From Lelliottia sp. WAP21 (lineage in GTDB: Bacteria; Pseudomonadota; Gammaproteobacteria; Enterobacterales; Enterobacteriaceae), in assembly GCF_020532665.2 (NCBI RefSeq), contig NZ_JAIWPG020000017.1, positions 26,071 through 90,070 of the forward strand: a DNA stretch of 64,000 nt, written 5' to 3'. A program made the translations under genes and the position numbers. Below are positions 10,716 to 20,849 of the stretch, piece by piece. The notes under the pieces were generated by a model, which was not told where the DNA came from, did no database searches, and was given only the letters and a program-made list of their open reading frames with translations. Numbering within the stretch: position 1 is the stretch's first letter; every line of letters starts with the position of its first letter.

Positions 10716-11456
10716 ATGACGTCTGTTGCATCCTCTTCTTCCCGCGTAGTTACTGAATCACCTGTTGTCGTTGCGCTTGATTATAACAATCGCGACAGCG
10801 CACTTGCCTTTGTCGACCGTATCGACCCGCGCGATTGCCGTCTGAAAGTCGGCAAAGAGATGTTCACACTCTTTGGACCACAAATTGTTCGCGACCTGCA
10901 GCAGCGTGGTTTTGATATCTTTCTCGATTTAAAATTTCACGATATCCCGAACACCACTGCTCACGCCGTTGCCGCAGCAGCTGAACTGGGAGTCTGGATG
11001 GTGAATGTTCATGCCTCCGGCGGGGCGCGTATGATGACGGCTGCGCGTGAAGCCTTACTTCCCTTTGGAAACGATGCCCCATTGCTGATTGCAGTCACGA
11101 TATTGACCAGTATGGAAGCGAGCGACCTTCTTGACCTTGGCGTGACGTTGTCACCCGCCGAGCATGCAGAACGTCTGGCCCGTCTGACGCAAAATTGTGG
11201 TCTTGATGGGGTGGTCTGTTCTGCACAGGAAGCTGTCCGTTTTAAATCTGAGCTGGGCCAGGCATTTAAACTGGTCACGCCGGGCATTCGTCCTCAGGGG
11301 AGCGATGCAGGCGATCAGCGCCGCATTATGACACCGGAACAGGCTCTCGCAGCGGGTGTGGATTACATGGTGATCGGTCGTCCTGTGACACAAGCGGCAG
11401 ACCCGGCAGCGACCCTGAAGGCTATCAACGCCTCATTAAATAAGGGGGCGGCATGA
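10716..11456 (+). CDS. pyrF: orotidine-5'-phosphate decarboxylase
   Basis: Last step of de novo UMP synthesis (OMP to UMP plus CO2). At 246 residues it is one longer than the E. coli enzyme. The catalytic array Lys44, Asp71, Lys73, Asp76 is visible in LKVGKEM and [10 protein letters not shown], and the phosphate-gripper region [15 protein letters not shown] is intact. The short Ser-rich N terminus (SVASSSSR) is typical of enteric PyrF. The stop overlaps the yciH start by four bases (ATGA), indicating coupled translation. Confidence 0.97.
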   Translation: MTSVASSSSRVVTESPVVVALDYNNRDSALAFVDRIDPRDCRLKVGKEMFTLFGPQIVRDLQQRGFDIFLDLKFHDIPNTTAHAVAAAAELGVWMVNVHASGGARMMTAAREALLPFGNDAPLLIAVTILTSMEASDLLDLGVTLSPAEHAERLARLTQNCGLDGVVCSAQEAVRFKSELGQAFKLVTPGIRPQGSDAGDQRRIMTPEQALAAGVDYMVIGRPVTQAADPAATLKAINASLNKGAA

Positions 11457-11779
11457 GTGACGCAAACAGTCGTCTCGTCTATTCCACCGAGTCCGGGCGC
11501 ATCGACGAGCCAAAAGCGGCGGTTGAACGGCCTAAAGGCGATGGTATTGTCCGCATTCAACGCCAGACCAGCGGTCGCAAAGGAAAGGGCGTTTGCCTGA
11601 TTACCGGTATTGACGAAGATGAAGCAGGGTTGGTTAAACTCGCGGCCGAGCTGAAAAAGAAATGTGGCTGTGGCGGTGCAGTTAAAGATGGCGTGATCGA
11701 GATTCAGGGCGATAAGCGCGATCTTATTAAATCCCTGCTGGAAGCAAAAGGCATGAAGGTCAAACTGGCGGGCGGTTAA
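11453..11779 (+). CDS. yciH: SUI1/eIF1-family protein YciH
   Basis: A 108-residue member of the SUI1 (eukaryotic initiation factor 1) family. It has the canonical core [12 protein letters not shown] and the C-terminal [20 protein letters not shown]. In E. coli it is proposed to act on 30S initiation complexes, favouring canonical starts and repressing translation under stress; the exact role is unsettled. It is the second gene of the pyrF-yciH operon by overlap, and a strong bidirectional terminator follows. Confidence 0.94.
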   Translation: MSDANSRLVYSTESGRIDEPKAAVERPKGDGIVRIQRQTSGRKGKGVCLITGIDEDEAGLVKLAAELKKKCGCGGAVKDGVIEIQGDKRDLIKSLLEAKGMKVKLAGG

Positions 11780-11784
11780 TGCAA

Positions 11785-11810
11785 AAAGCCACGGTCGAGA
11801 CCGTGGCTTT
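11785..11810. terminator. bidirectional terminator between yciH and osmB
   Basis: AGCCACGGT (11787-11795) and ACCGTGGCT (11800-11808) form a 9-bp stem with loop CGAG, flanked by A residues on the left and T residues on the right, so it works on either strand. Confidence 0.88.
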
Positions 11811-11881
11811 TAATTATTGGTGCGTAAGTCAGAAAAATCGTTCTGAAATAATCAAACCCGATGAGAATTCCCGCTCAGGAA

Positions 11882-12100
11882 TTATTTGCCCACCTGGTGA
11901 CCGATAACACCACCTACTGCAGCACCACCTAATGTGCCCAGTGTGCTACCGTCGGTTAATACTGCGCCACCGAGAGCACCAGCACCCGCACCGATCGCCG
12001 TGTTACGGTCACGTTTAGACCAGTTAGAACACGCGCTCAGAGACATGGCAAGGGCTACGGCTAAAACTGCTGCGGTCATTTTTTTGCTGGTTAAAAACAT
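11882..12100 (-). CDS. osmB: osmotically inducible lipoprotein OsmB
   Basis: A 72-residue outer-membrane lipoprotein almost identical to E. coli OsmB. It has a signal peptide with lipobox LSAC (cleavage before the Cys of CSNWSKRD), followed by a glycine-rich 'glycine zipper' segment (AIGAGAGALGGAV and GGAAVGGVIGHQVGK). Expression in E. coli is induced by high osmolarity and stationary phase through RpoS and Rcs phosphorelay inputs. The AT-rich 275-base gap upstream (12101-12375) should contain its promoters; besides those and a hairpin at 12336-12361 I see no gene there. Confidence 0.96.
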   Translation of the reverse strand: MFLTSKKMTAAVLAVALAMSLSACSNWSKRDRNTAIGAGAGALGGAVLTDGSTLGTLGGAAVGGVIGHQVGK

Positions 12101-12335
12101 ATTACTTTCTCCTGAATTATCGATTCACAGAAAGAAGTTCTCTATAAGTATAGCCAATCTGAATACTTAACGATGCATTTTCTGTGAAAGCTGTTAGCAC
12201 AGGCGTTACAAAATCACGCGGGTGATAGTCACTTCCTGTTATATCGCTAACATTAATTCTAAATTTTTGAGGTTATTTCGACAGGTAAATAATCTTAAAT
12301 GGAGGCTCGGATTAATCTCAGATAAACAGTGTGGA

Positions 12336-12361
12336 AATACGCCCGTGTCTACGGGCGTATT
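12336..12361 (-). terminator. hairpin after yciT
   Basis: AATACGCCCGT and ACGGGCGTATT form a perfect 11-bp stem with a 4-base loop, 14 bases beyond the yciT stop. There is no T tract on either side, so this may be an attenuated or rho-assisted end. Confidence 0.5.
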
Positions 12362-12375
12362 GAGTGCGGGAGGGA

Positions 12376-13125
12376 CTAAACGATATCAACCTGCAGACCG
12401 TCACGCTGGAGCTGTGCACGATCGGTTTCACTGAGGCGATTATCCGTAATGACGCGACTGAATCGGGAGACCGGGCCCATGGTATAGGGATGGACGGCAC
12501 CAAATTTAGAGCTGTCGCTCAGCACGATGGCTTCGCAACCTTTTTCCAGCACGGCGTTCACCACGTCTGAACGCATCATATCCCGACCGGTAAAGCCCGT
12601 TTCTGCCTGCCAGCCGTCGATGCCAATAAAGGCTTTGCTGAAATGAACCTGCTGTACAAACTGGCGGGTTAGCGGCCCAACCATGCTCTCGCTTTTCTTC
12701 TGATAGATACCGCCGAGAAGAACCACTTCACACGGCGTCTCTTTCAGCAGATGGGCGATATAACTGCTTACGGTAATGATCGTCACATCTTTTTGTTCAG
12801 CAAGCGTACGGGCCAGCAGGGCGTTGCTGCTTCCATTTTCGATAAATACGGTCTCGCCATTATTGACCAGAGACGCCGCAAAGTTTGCGAGTTCTCGTTT
12901 CAGGGCAAAGTTGTTCATCATTCGTGTTTCAACGTCTTCACTGTCTATGGGCACGGCATAACCGTGGGCACGGCGAAGGTAACTCTGTTTTTCCAGCAGG
13001 TTCAGATCCTGACGTATGGTGACCTCTGAAACGCCGGTCGTTTTAGCCAGTTCGACGACGCTCACGCGTCCTTTGTCGATCACCATCTGCAGAATGATTT
13101 GTTGTCGGGAATTCATAGCATCCAT
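12376..13125 (-). CDS. yciT: DeoR-family transcriptional regulator YciT
   Basis: A 249-residue DeoR/GlpR-type repressor: an N-terminal winged helix ([20 protein letters not shown], then [14 protein letters not shown]) and a ribose-isomerase-like sugar-phosphate sensor domain with FIENGSSN and [17 protein letters not shown]. coli YciT is reported to bind near its own promoter and affect osmotic response genes; the effector is not known. Two in-frame starts exist, ATG at 13125 and ATG at 13116 (giving MNSRQQ); the second fits the E. coli N terminus. It lies between osmB and yciZ as in E. coli. Confidence 0.9.
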   Translation of the reverse strand: MDAMNSRQQIILQMVIDKGRVSVVELAKTTGVSEVTIRQDLNLLEKQSYLRRAHGYAVPIDSEDVETRMMNNFALKRELANFAASLVNNGETVFIENGSSNALLARTLAEQKDVTIITVSSYIAHLLKETPCEVVLLGGIYQKKSESMVGPLTRQFVQQVHFSKAFIGIDGWQAETGFTGRDMMRSDVVNAVLEKGCEAIVLSDSSKFGAVHPYTMGPVSRFSRVITDNRLSETDRAQLQRDGLQVDIV

Positions 13126-13182
13126 ATCAAGACGGCACAGGCCGCTGGTTGAAAATAAGCAAATCGATGTTGGCGGGGTTAA

Positions 13183-13365
13183 TTAAACTTCCCACGGCGC
13201 TTTGGGTTGAGCAGCATTCGACGCGGGGTCTGCTTCGCCCTGAGCCAACAATTCAGATTTTAAGATCTCAAGATTGCGGATTGCAGAGTGATAATCGCCC
13301 GCGACAAGAATATCCAGCACAGTATCAATACGTTGTGCCACCTTCTGTGCATCAATCTCAGCCAT
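13183..13365 (-). CDS. yciZ: UPF0509 small protein YciZ
   Basis: A 60-residue soluble protein, [14 protein letters not shown] followed by a helix-rich core [21 protein letters not shown] and the conserved tail PKAPWEV. This matches E. coli YciZ except for a slightly longer linker. The start is fixed by AAGGAT upstream; a longer upstream frame has no support. Function unknown. It is divergent from rpfF with a 192-base shared upstream region. Confidence 0.9.
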   Translation of the reverse strand: MAEIDAQKVAQRIDTVLDILVAGDYHSAIRNLEILKSELLAQGEADPASNAAQPKAPWEV

Positions 13366-13557
13366 CGTGTCATCCTTTGAATGAAAAGTGAATAATTTCA
13401 ATGATGCAGAAATTGGCTGCAAAAGAGAAGGGAAAAAACGCGTGACGTAAAAGAGATAAATGTCAGTGATAAATTCAGCTCTTCATATCAGGGAGCCTGG
13501 GGAGTGGATTAGTCTAAATCTGCGCGCAACGCGCTTTAAACGAAGAGGAAATAGACT

Positions 13558-14424
13558 ATGACTCTCGAGCAAGCCACCATTAAATTGTTCACTGACACAG
13601 AACGATTCACTCAACTCGCAGGCTATTACGAAGAGGAGCGGCACACCGTCTGGATGATGTTGCGTGCTCAGCCACGCCCTTGTTTCAACCATGCCTTAAT
13701 TGAAGAAATCATGAATATGTCATGGCTGGTCAGGCAATCGGGATTTGTCGTGGATTTTTGGGTGACCGGTTCGCTGGTGCCTGACATGTACAATACAGGC
13801 GGGGATTTACGCTTTTTTGTCGAGTGTATTCAGAACGGGCGCCGCGAGGCGTTACGAGCGTATGCGCGAGCCTGCGTTGACTGTGTCCATGCCGCTTCGC
13901 GCGGATTCGATACCGGGGCCATTACCTTAGCCATGGTAGAGGGAAGCGCGCTCGGAGGAGGATTTGAGGCGGCACTGGCACACCATTTTGTGCTGGGGCA
14001 AAGCGATGCTCGCCTTGGATTCCCGGAAATCGCCTTTAATCTGTTTCCGGGCATGGGCGGATATTCACTGGTGGCACGACGCGCAGGCATGAAACTCGCT
14101 GAAGACCTGATTTATAAAGGTGAATCTCATACCGCAGAATGGTACGAACAGCGCGGTCTGGTGGACGTTCTGTTTGAGCCAGGACAAGGTTATTTGGCGA
14201 CAAGAACGTTTATCGATACCTTACAGCCGAAAATGAACGGCGTCAGGGCCATGCTACGTGCCCGTGCACGCGTGTTACAGCTGCCACGTAGTGAGTTAAT
14301 GGATATCACGGAAGATTGGGTCGACGCGGCGTTTTGTCTGGAGCCTAAGGACATTGCCTATATGGAACGTCTCGTCATGCTGCAAAATCGCCATCAGGCA
14401 GCGGGTATGCGTAAAGCCAGCTAA
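13558..14424 (+). CDS. rpfF: RpfF-type DSF (diffusible signal factor) synthase
   Basis: Crotonase-superfamily enzyme that makes cis-2-unsaturated fatty acid signals from acyl-ACP by dehydration and thioester cleavage. The protein is 288 residues, the RpfF length (about 289). The two catalytic glutamates correspond to Glu137 in [11 protein letters not shown] and Glu157 in LGFPEIAF, matching the Xanthomonas Glu141/Glu161 pair with a constant offset; the oxyanion-hole glycines are present. The ATG is preceded by GAGGAA. It is absent from this locus in E. coli K-12 and lies tail-to-tail with its expected receptor gene, overlapping by four bases, as in the Burkholderia and Cronobacter rpfF/rpfR pairs. 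An ordinary enoyl-CoA hydratase is less likely given length and context. Confidence 0.88.
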   Translation: MTLEQATIKLFTDTERFTQLAGYYEEERHTVWMMLRAQPRPCFNHALIEEIMNMSWLVRQSGFVVDFWVTGSLVPDMYNTGGDLRFFVECIQNGRREALRAYARACVDCVHAASRGFDTGAITLAMVEGSALGGGFEAALAHHFVLGQSDARLGFPEIAFNLFPGMGGYSLVARRAGMKLAEDLIYKGESHTAEWYEQRGLVDVLFEPGQGYLATRTFIDTLQPKMNGVRAMLRARARVLQLPRSELMDITEDWVDAAFCLEPKDIAYMERLVMLQNRHQAAGMRKAS

Positions 14425-16412
14425 CGTTTATTTTTGGCCTGATAGCGTTTAAACCATCGCTCGAATGAGGCAGCGGGCATGGGCTTAGCAAATAAAAAAC
14501 CCTGCCGTTCGTTGACGCCATTCTTCGTCAGAAAGGCGTCTTCTTTTGCACTTTCGACGCCTTCTGCAATCACCTGCAGATTCAGTGCCTGGGCTACTGC
14601 GACAATAGCGCGCACCAGTGACTGAGAGATAGATTGTTTGTGAATATCGCGCACGAACAGCTGATCGAGTTTGATGGCATCAATGGGGAAACGTGCCAGC
14701 TGCGACAGAGAGGAGTATCCCGTGCCAAAGTCATCAAGGTGTATTTGTGCCCCTAACTGACTAAATTGTTGGATCACGGAAAGCGCCAGCTCCTCATTTT
14801 CAATGAGGCAGCTTTCGGTTAATTCGACATCGATGGGGCAATATTCAAAATGAAGATCTTTCAGTGCCTGTTTAAGGTCGCTAAAAATAGTCTGATCGGC
14901 CAGTTGTCGGGCAGAAACGTTAACCGCCACGCGCAGATTAATCCCTTTGTCTCGCCATTTTGCCACTTGCTGAACAACATCCAGCATCACCCACCGTCCA
15001 AGGGGGACTATAAGACCAGACTCTTCCGCGTAGGAGATAAACTCCAGCGGGGGGATTAAACCTCGTTCCGGGGACTGCCAGCGAACCAGTGCCTCCAGAC
15101 TTCTGACCTCTCCCCGCCAGGTTATTTTGGGCTGATAGTGAATCAGCAGCTGGTCGTTATCCAGGGCTTTACGCAGGTTGGTGTCCAGCCAAAGATACTC
15201 AAACACCCGTTGATTCATCTCAGGGGAGAAGACCGTAAACTTACCGCGTCCGCTCTCTTTCGCGGTATACATCGCGGTATCCGCGTTACGGATTACGCTC
15301 TCGCGATCGGTACCGTGCTGAGGCGCGAGGGCGATCCCCAGCGAGCAGCCCGTGTAGATCTCAATAAGGCCGATGCGGAATGGCTGGCGCAAACGCGTCA
15401 GAATACGCGATGCCATCGCCTCCAGTGAACCCTGGGAGGTGTCGGTGGCAAGGACGATAAATTCATCCCCGCCAAGTCGCGCCAGGACCTGGCCCTCATC
15501 CAGACAACTCAGGATGGCCAATGCCACCGCCTGCAATAACTGATCGCCAAACATATGACCGTAGGCGTCATTCACTTTCTTAAAGTTATCGAGATCGAGA
15601 TAGACAACGCCCACCTGGGTTTCACCCCGGCTGGCGATAGCATCGCTGATCAGGTCGTGTATTGCGTTACGGTTGGGAAGGCCGGTGATGGTGTCGGTGT
15701 TAGCCAGAACGCGTAACCGCTCCTGGGCACGTCGTTCTTCGGTGATATCGGTGCCAGAACAGATGAGAAAGATTTCATTTTTCCCGCTGCCGCTGTGGAC
15801 GAATTTATTTCTGAACAGAAACAATCGTTGCCCTTTACGCGTCTTAATCCAGCGCTCAACTTCGTACGAACTGCCATTACGGAAAAAACCGCTGATATTG
15901 CGTTTTGAGGCGGCCGCTTCGCTGCGGCTCATAAAGAGCTTAAAGACGTTTTGTCCAATGACTTCCTGTTCTTTCAGGCCTGTGTATTCTTCGCACAGAC
16001 GATTAAAACGTTGAATATTGCCTTGTTGATCGAGAATGACGATGACGGAGTTAGCTTCGGAAACCACCTGTTCGGCAAAAGAGAGTCCCTGCGCAAGATC
16101 GCGCGCAACAGAAGGGGTATCGTTCCACGCGGAGGCGGTGCCCGCCCACTCTTTTTTAGTAATTTTGCGCCCAACGAGATGAACAGGAACATCTGTACCG
16201 TAAAGGGAAAGCGTCATGGTGATGCTGGAGGTAATAACGGTTAATTGACGAATCAGCTCTGCCTGATCGTCATTTAACGCCACCACCTGGGTGATATCTG
16301 CACTTTCACTGGCGGCCAGATGCAAAGCATTACTGTCTGCGGAAAGCCGCCACCAGGGACTGTGCGTCCCCATGTAACGAAACAGCAAGTTATGCTCAAG
16401 TTCGTCAATCAT
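14421..16412 (-). CDS. pdeR: RpfR/PdeR: FI-PAS-GGDEF-EAL DSF receptor and c-di-GMP enzyme
   Basis: Cytoplasmic 663-residue protein orthologous to E. coli PdeR (YciR/Gmr, 661) and Burkholderia RpfR. Domains in order: N-terminal FI (RpfF-interaction) region (about 1-95), PAS (about 110-225), GGDEF with intact GGDEF at 314-318, and EAL with intact EAL at 440-442 plus [21 protein letters not shown] and IAEGVES. Binding of cis-2-dodecenoic acid to PAS stimulates phosphodiesterase activity in RpfR. In E. coli the same protein is a trigger enzyme that holds DgcM and MlrA inactive, controlling CsgD and curli; dgcM is also in this window. Both catalytic sites look functional. The synonym rpfR is apt here because rpfF is adjacent. 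Confidence 0.95.
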   Translation of the reverse strand: MIDELEHNLLFRYMGTHSPWWRLSADSNALHLAASESADITQVVALNDDQAELIRQLTVITSSITMTLSLYGTDVPVHLVGRKITKKEWAGTASAWNDTPSVARDLAQGLSFAEQVVSEANSVIVILDQQGNIQRFNRLCEEYTGLKEQEVIGQNVFKLFMSRSEAAASKRNISGFFRNGSSYEVERWIKTRKGQRLFLFRNKFVHSGSGKNEIFLICSGTDITEERRAQERLRVLANTDTITGLPNRNAIHDLISDAIASRGETQVGVVYLDLDNFKKVNDAYGHMFGDQLLQAVALAILSCLDEGQVLARLGGDEFIVLATDTSQGSLEAMASRILTRLRQPFRIGLIEIYTGCSLGIALAPQHGTDRESVIRNADTAMYTAKESGRGKFTVFSPEMNQRVFEYLWLDTNLRKALDNDQLLIHYQPKITWRGEVRSLEALVRWQSPERGLIPPLEFISYAEESGLIVPLGRWVMLDVVQQVAKWRDKGINLRVAVNVSARQLADQTIFSDLKQALKDLHFEYCPIDVELTESCLIENEELALSVIQQFSQLGAQIHLDDFGTGYSSLSQLARFPIDAIKLDQLFVRDIHKQSISQSLVRAIVAVAQALNLQVIAEGVESAKEDAFLTKNGVNERQGFLFAKPMPAASFERWFKRYQAKNKR

Positions 16413-16685
16413 GCTTTCTTCCGACCTCGCTCAATGGCGCAAATTTATTCATTTCACTTCGAGTTTTCCGCTACAACGAAACGGTAGAATCGAGTTGAAC
16501 TTATTGTTTTTCCCTTCGTTCTTCATTTTTGAGGAGATATGAGCAAAATGATACAAGTGGATAATAATTCGAGTAACCAACGATGACCATGCTCTTTTAC
16601 TGTAGATAACGGCGTTTGTTTTTGCGGGGTAAAAGCGGAAAATATTGATAAAAAGTGATGAGTGCGAGGTTTATGAGGTAAAGAG

Positions 16686-16723
16686 AAATGTCGGCTTTCC
16701 CGTAAACGAAAAAGCCGACATTT
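16686..16723 (-). terminator. hairpin terminator of rnb
   Basis: AAATGTCGGCTTT (16686-16698) and AAAGCCGACATTT (16711-16723) form a 13-bp stem with a 12-base loop, just past the rnb stop. The rest of the 321-base gap to pdeR (16413-16685) is AT-rich and must contain the pdeR promoter; I see no gene in it. Confidence 0.65.
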
Positions 16724-16733
16724 TAATCGGTTA

Positions 16734-18668
16734 TCAGGCGACCGGGCGCGCAATCACGCTACGCGTTTCCATACGAACTTCAGCGATAGTGACATCAATC
16801 ACATCCGTGACTTTATAGACGGTTTCGCCTTTAATCTGCACCGAGCCATTTTCCTGGCTGCAAACCAGTTCATCCCGGACGGCATGCAGGAACGGAGCAG
16901 GGATAAAGGCAACGGCACCGTTATCCACCAGACGCACACGCATCCCGCCACGGCTGATATCGATAATCTCAGCAGCAAAGCGCGTGTCTGTACCGGCTTT
17001 ATCCTTCAGGAAGCGGGCATACAGCCAGTCTCCCACGTCACGCTCCGCCATACGATTCAGGCGACGACGTTCTGCCATCTGCACGGTGGCTTCATCCTGT
17101 GGACGCGCAATGGTTTCACCTTTCACGATCGCTTTCAGCAGGCGGTGGTTAACCATGTCGCCATACTTACGGATCGGCGAGGTCCAGGTCGCATACGCTT
17201 CGAGACCCAGTCCAAAGTGCGGGCCAGGTTCGGTGCTGATTTCCGCATAGGACTGGAAGCGGCGAATACGGCTGTCCAGGAAACCGGACGGTTGGGCATC
17301 CAGTTCGCGACGCAATTTACAGAAGCCTTCCAGCGTCAGCACCTCTTGAGGATCGACATGCACATCATGATTTTTCAGGAGGGCGGCCAGTGCTTCCGTA
17401 TTGGCCGGATCGAAACCGGTATGCACGTTGTAGATACCAAAGCCGAGTTTGTCGCGCAGGATACGTGCCGCACAGATGTTGGCCGAAATCATGGACTCTT
17501 CAACGATGCGGTTAGCGATACGACGCGGTTCGGCCACGATGTCCAGCACTTCGCCTTTCTCACCCAGGACGAAGCGATAATCAGGACGGTCTTTGAAGAC
17601 CAGCGCATGCGTTTGACGCCATTCGCTACGGTTAAGACAGACACGATGCAGCAAACGAATCTGCTGTGCAATGGCCTCGTCTGGCGGTGTCCAGCTGCCG
17701 GTGTTTTCCAGCCAGTCAGAGACTTCGTCATAAACCAGTTTTGCTTTTGATTCGATGGTTGCCGCAAAGAATTCAATGTCGTCTTCGATGGTGCCATCGC
17801 CAGCAATGGTCATGCGACAGGCGAGGACAGGGCGAATTTCATTGGCACGCAGCGAGCAGAGATCGTCTGAAAGCTCGCGCGGAAGCATCGGGATGTTAAA
17901 GCCTGGCAGGTAGTTGGTGAAAGCACGTACTTTCGCGGAATTATCCAGCTTGCTGCCTTCAGCGATCCACGCGGTAGGATCGGCAATCGCCACCGTTAAA
18001 TGCAGCTTACCGTCGGCGCCTTCTTCAGCATACAGCGCATCATCCATATCTTCCGTGCTGGCACTGTCGATGGTAACAAAGCTCAGCGCCGTCAAATCGC
18101 GACGTTCGAGGCCTTCATCGAGCATCTCGGTGGCCACGCCGTTTGGCGCTTCTTTTTCCAGGTTATGCCGGGCGAGCGTTACCCACCACGGAACAAAATG
18201 ATCCTCGCCAAAGGTGATGAACTGGGTCAGTTCAGCATAAAAACCGCGATCGCCTTTCAGAGGATGACGGCGCATCTGTGCAACGGCCCAGTCACCCTCT
18301 TTAAAGTCGTGTTCAACGCCGCGTTCAGCGCGGCAGGGGATCGCCTCTTTTAAGAGAGGATGATCCGGCACAATCGCTAAGCGGTCGTCTTTTTTTTGCA
18401 CCCGGCCCACAAAGCGGGTCAGGAAAGGTTCGATGAGTTCTTCTGGCTCGGCTGATTCACGATCTTTTTCAGTGTGAATAACCGCCGTGACGCGGTCGCC
18501 GTGCATCACTTTCTTCATCTGCGGAGGTGGAATGAAGTAGCTTTTCTGTGCATCGACTTCAAGGAAGCCAAAGCCTTTTTCCGTGGCTTTGACAACGCCT
18601 TCTGCACGCGGCGTCTGAGAATGCAGTTGCTGTTTAAGCTGCGCTAGCAGCGGGTTATCCTGAAGCAT
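16734..18668 (-). CDS. rnb: ribonuclease II
   Basis: Processive 3'-to-5' exoribonuclease of the RNB family, a main mRNA-degrading enzyme. The 644 residues equal the E. coli length. Domains are two cold-shock domains (about 1-185), the RNB catalytic domain with the acidic cluster in [12 protein letters not shown] that binds the two metals, and a C-terminal S1 domain (about 560-644). The arginine and tyrosine of the active site lie in [13 protein letters not shown]. It begins [10 protein letters not shown] at an ATG, where E. coli has [10 protein letters not shown]. Confidence 0.97.
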   Translation of the reverse strand: MLQDNPLLAQLKQQLHSQTPRAEGVVKATEKGFGFLEVDAQKSYFIPPPQMKKVMHGDRVTAVIHTEKDRESAEPEELIEPFLTRFVGRVQKKDDRLAIVPDHPLLKEAIPCRAERGVEHDFKEGDWAVAQMRRHPLKGDRGFYAELTQFITFGEDHFVPWWVTLARHNLEKEAPNGVATEMLDEGLERRDLTALSFVTIDSASTEDMDDALYAEEGADGKLHLTVAIADPTAWIAEGSKLDNSAKVRAFTNYLPGFNIPMLPRELSDDLCSLRANEIRPVLACRMTIAGDGTIEDDIEFFAATIESKAKLVYDEVSDWLENTGSWTPPDEAIAQQIRLLHRVCLNRSEWRQTHALVFKDRPDYRFVLGEKGEVLDIVAEPRRIANRIVEESMISANICAARILRDKLGFGIYNVHTGFDPANTEALAALLKNHDVHVDPQEVLTLEGFCKLRRELDAQPSGFLDSRIRRFQSYAEISTEPGPHFGLGLEAYATWTSPIRKYGDMVNHRLLKAIVKGETIARPQDEATVQMAERRRLNRMAERDVGDWLYARFLKDKAGTDTRFAAEIIDISRGGMRVRLVDNGAVAFIPAPFLHAVRDELVCSQENGSVQIKGETVYKVTDVIDVTIAEVRMETRSVIARPVA

Positions 18669-18756
18669 AGTGTTCTATTTTAGTAGCCATTGAGCGGCTC
18701 ACAGTTTTACGCGATTCTGACTGCTACAGCAAGCGCTCTTTAGGTAACAAGTAGGG

Positions 18757-19755
18757 TTATTCTCCCGCACGAAGCGCGATGTGTAACCGATCAAGCCAGC
18801 CGCAAAAAGCGCGCCATGCGAGAAGGGTAACGGCCTGCTCGACGGCGATACCTGCACTCAATAAGGGGGTAAATTGCGCTGCACTAAAACGATCGGGTGA
18901 CTGATTAAGTAATTCAATCGCGCTTTTCACACTGTCATTATTCAGCGGAGACAGCCCGGCATCGTTAAACCCGTTCGTCAGAATTTCGCCCATACAATCG
19001 AGCACGCGGGGTTCGTGGCTGAGCACGGCGGACACATTCTGCAGGGGCGCAGTGGATTGCCAGCGGACGAACGACTCCATCTGCCGGGCACTGGCGAAGC
19101 GCAACTCCACCTCAGGCAAAAATGATTGCCATGCCCCAGGACTGACTCTGGGCTCGGTATGGGGTTGAATATGATGACCCGGTAACCAGCGCACAGGTTG
19201 ACCTAACATCGCCTGAAAGAGCGCCACGACACGCGCCTGGAAGCCGATAAACCCGATGATCTGATTGAGCAGCACAATGTCATACATCGTCAGCCCCACT
19301 TCATCGAGCTGCTGTTGCGCTTTGGCATCAATGATATTTGGCGAGCAGGTTAGCTGGCGAGCGTACTGGGTGAGTTGAGCAAGACGACGATTGCTTTCCC
19401 GGGAAGAATCAGGACCGGGAAGTGGCGTGAGCAGGGCAGCGTAATGGTTACACAAGCGCTGCACTCCGCACGCCTGGGCGACCGTCAACGCCGTGCTTAA
19501 ACGGTCGTAAGCGCTCAGAGTATGCAACCGACTCACCTGTACCCGCAGCGGAAAAAGCAGACCGCAGAGCGTGCGGGCGGGATGTAGCCAGTTTTCACAT
19601 GCGGCAGTTATCTCTTCAGGCAAGGCGAGATCGAGCAAAAAGCGATCGTCGACGTTAGCGGCTTCGGGGACCAGTGGCAGAACCTCATCCGAACGGTGAT
19701 TCGTCTGGGTTTCGTGATACCAGTGGCCTTTGCCGGAAAAACGGCGTTGTTCCAT
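18757..19755 (-). CDS. yciW: YciW, AhpD-like (CMD-fold) putative oxidoreductase
   Basis: A 332-residue protein with two helical repeats resembling the carboxymuconolactone decarboxylase / AhpD alkylhydroperoxidase fold. The E. coli protein is annotated as a putative peroxidase-type oxidoreductase, is induced by cysteine limitation and is linked to cysteine and methionine metabolism. The C-terminal half carries LNQIIGFIGFQARV, typical of the family; the CxxC pair of true AhpD enzymes is not obvious, so catalysis is unproven. Position between rnb and fabI is conserved. The N terminus is shorter than some E. coli annotations. Confidence 0.85.
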   Translation of the reverse strand: MEQRRFSGKGHWYHETQTNHRSDEVLPLVPEAANVDDRFLLDLALPEEITAACENWLHPARTLCGLLFPLRVQVSRLHTLSAYDRLSTALTVAQACGVQRLCNHYAALLTPLPGPDSSRESNRRLAQLTQYARQLTCSPNIIDAKAQQQLDEVGLTMYDIVLLNQIIGFIGFQARVVALFQAMLGQPVRWLPGHHIQPHTEPRVSPGAWQSFLPEVELRFASARQMESFVRWQSTAPLQNVSAVLSHEPRVLDCMGEILTNGFNDAGLSPLNNDSVKSAIELLNQSPDRFSAAQFTPLLSAGIAVEQAVTLLAWRAFCGWLDRLHIALRAGE

Positions 19756-19877
19756 GTGCGTTCCTTGATCTCAAATGGCGATCACTATCCTGGCGCATGG
19801 CTTTACAAGGGAAAAATATTGTTAGGTGATAACAAATAGCGGAACGGAATAAAGAAAGGAAACCCGACGAAATTTAA

Positions 19878-19901
19878 ACCTGGCAGCAGGCGCTGCCAGG
19901 T
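19878..19901 (-). terminator. terminator of fabI
   Basis: ACCTGGCAGC (19878-19887) and GCTGCCAGGT (19892-19901) form a 10-bp stem with a 4-base loop; reading the minus strand, TTTAAATTT follows. A second short hairpin (TTCCCC/GGGGAA, 19909-19927) lies nearer the fabI stop. Confidence 0.75.
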
Positions 19902-19936
19902 CACATTCTTCCCCATCGTTCGGGGAAGTTATGCGT

Positions 19937-20725
19937 TTATTTGATTTCCAGCTCGTTCATTGCAGCGATGTTGAAACCGCCATCAACGTGTACGACTTCA
20001 CCGGAAATACCCGCTGACAGGTCTGAGCACAGGAATGCAGCAGAGTTGCCCACGTCTTCGATAGTCACGGTGCGGCGAATCGGGGTAACCGCTTCGCAAT
20101 GTGCCAGCATTTTACGGAAATCTTTAATGCCGGAAGCCGCCAGAGTACGGATTGGACCCGCAGAGATACCGTTAACACGCACGCCTTCCGGACCCATCGC
20201 GTTCGCCATGTAACGCACGTTCGCTTCCAGAGAGGCTTTAGCCAGACCCATTACGTTGTAGTTAGGGATAGCACGTTCTGCGCCCAGATAAGACAGGGTC
20301 AACAGGGCAGAGCCTGGGTTCAGCATTTCGCGGCAGGCTTTCGCCATGGCCACAAAGCTGTAAGAGCTGATGTCGTGTGCGATTTTAAAGCCTTCACGGG
20401 TTACCGCGTTCACGTAGTCGCCGTCCAGCTGGTCGCCAGGTGCAAAGCCGATAGAGTGAACGAAACCGTCAAATTTCGGCCACGTTTTTGCCAGTTCAGC
20501 AAACATACCATCGATGCTTTCATCTTGAGCAACGTCACATTCCAGAACAATGCTGGAACCGAGCTGCGCGGCAAACTCTTCAACACGGCCTTTCAGCTTG
20601 TCGTTCTGGTAGGTGAACGCCAGCTCAGCGCCTTCGCGATGCATTGCCTGTGCGATGCCGTATGCGATGGACAGTTTGCTGGCAACACCGGTCACCAGAA
20701 TGCGCTTACCGGAAAGAAAACCCAT
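19937..20725 (-). CDS. fabI: enoyl-[acyl-carrier-protein] reductase (NADH)
   Basis: Final step of each fatty-acid elongation cycle; target of triclosan and diazaborines. The 262-residue short-chain dehydrogenase fold starts at [13 protein letters not shown], preceded by AAGGAT; an upstream in-frame extension of 27 codons is not part of the family. The dinucleotide-binding and catalytic residues are present in HSIGFAPGD (Gly93 is wild type, so no known resistance change there), [14 protein letters not shown] and MGLAKAS (Tyr156, Lys163). It lies 124 bases downstream of sapF on the same strand. Confidence 0.98.
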   Translation of the reverse strand: MGFLSGKRILVTGVASKLSIAYGIAQAMHREGAELAFTYQNDKLKGRVEEFAAQLGSSIVLECDVAQDESIDGMFAELAKTWPKFDGFVHSIGFAPGDQLDGDYVNAVTREGFKIAHDISSYSFVAMAKACREMLNPGSALLTLSYLGAERAIPNYNVMGLAKASLEANVRYMANAMGPEGVRVNGISAGPIRTLAASGIKDFRKMLAHCEAVTPIRRTVTIEDVGNSAAFLCSDLSAGISGEVVHVDGGFNIAAMNELEIK

Positions 20726-20849
20726 AGCTTTAATCCTTATATTCATTGTTGTGGCGAACACCATCTCGATGTGGCGATCGTCGTTAAAACGCGGCGATAA
20801 TATCACGTGTCGCGTTCAGAGTTAATCCGACCACTTTATCCTGTAAAAA

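Noticed and set aside
13830..14090. 86-residue minus-strand frame inside rpfF
   Set aside because: Lies wholly antisense to the catalytic core of rpfF; no initiation signal.
16523..16753. 76-residue minus-strand frame between pdeR and rnb
   Set aside because: It spans the rnb terminator hairpin and overlaps the rnb stop; low-complexity basic composition.
16884..17750. 288-residue plus-strand open frame
   Set aside because: Antisense shadow of rnb; no ribosome-binding site, and the composition is not that of a normal protein.
20099..20800. 233-residue plus-strand open frame
   Set aside because: It is the antisense shadow of fabI, a strongly codon-biased essential gene, with His/Phe/Arg-rich composition typical of shadows.
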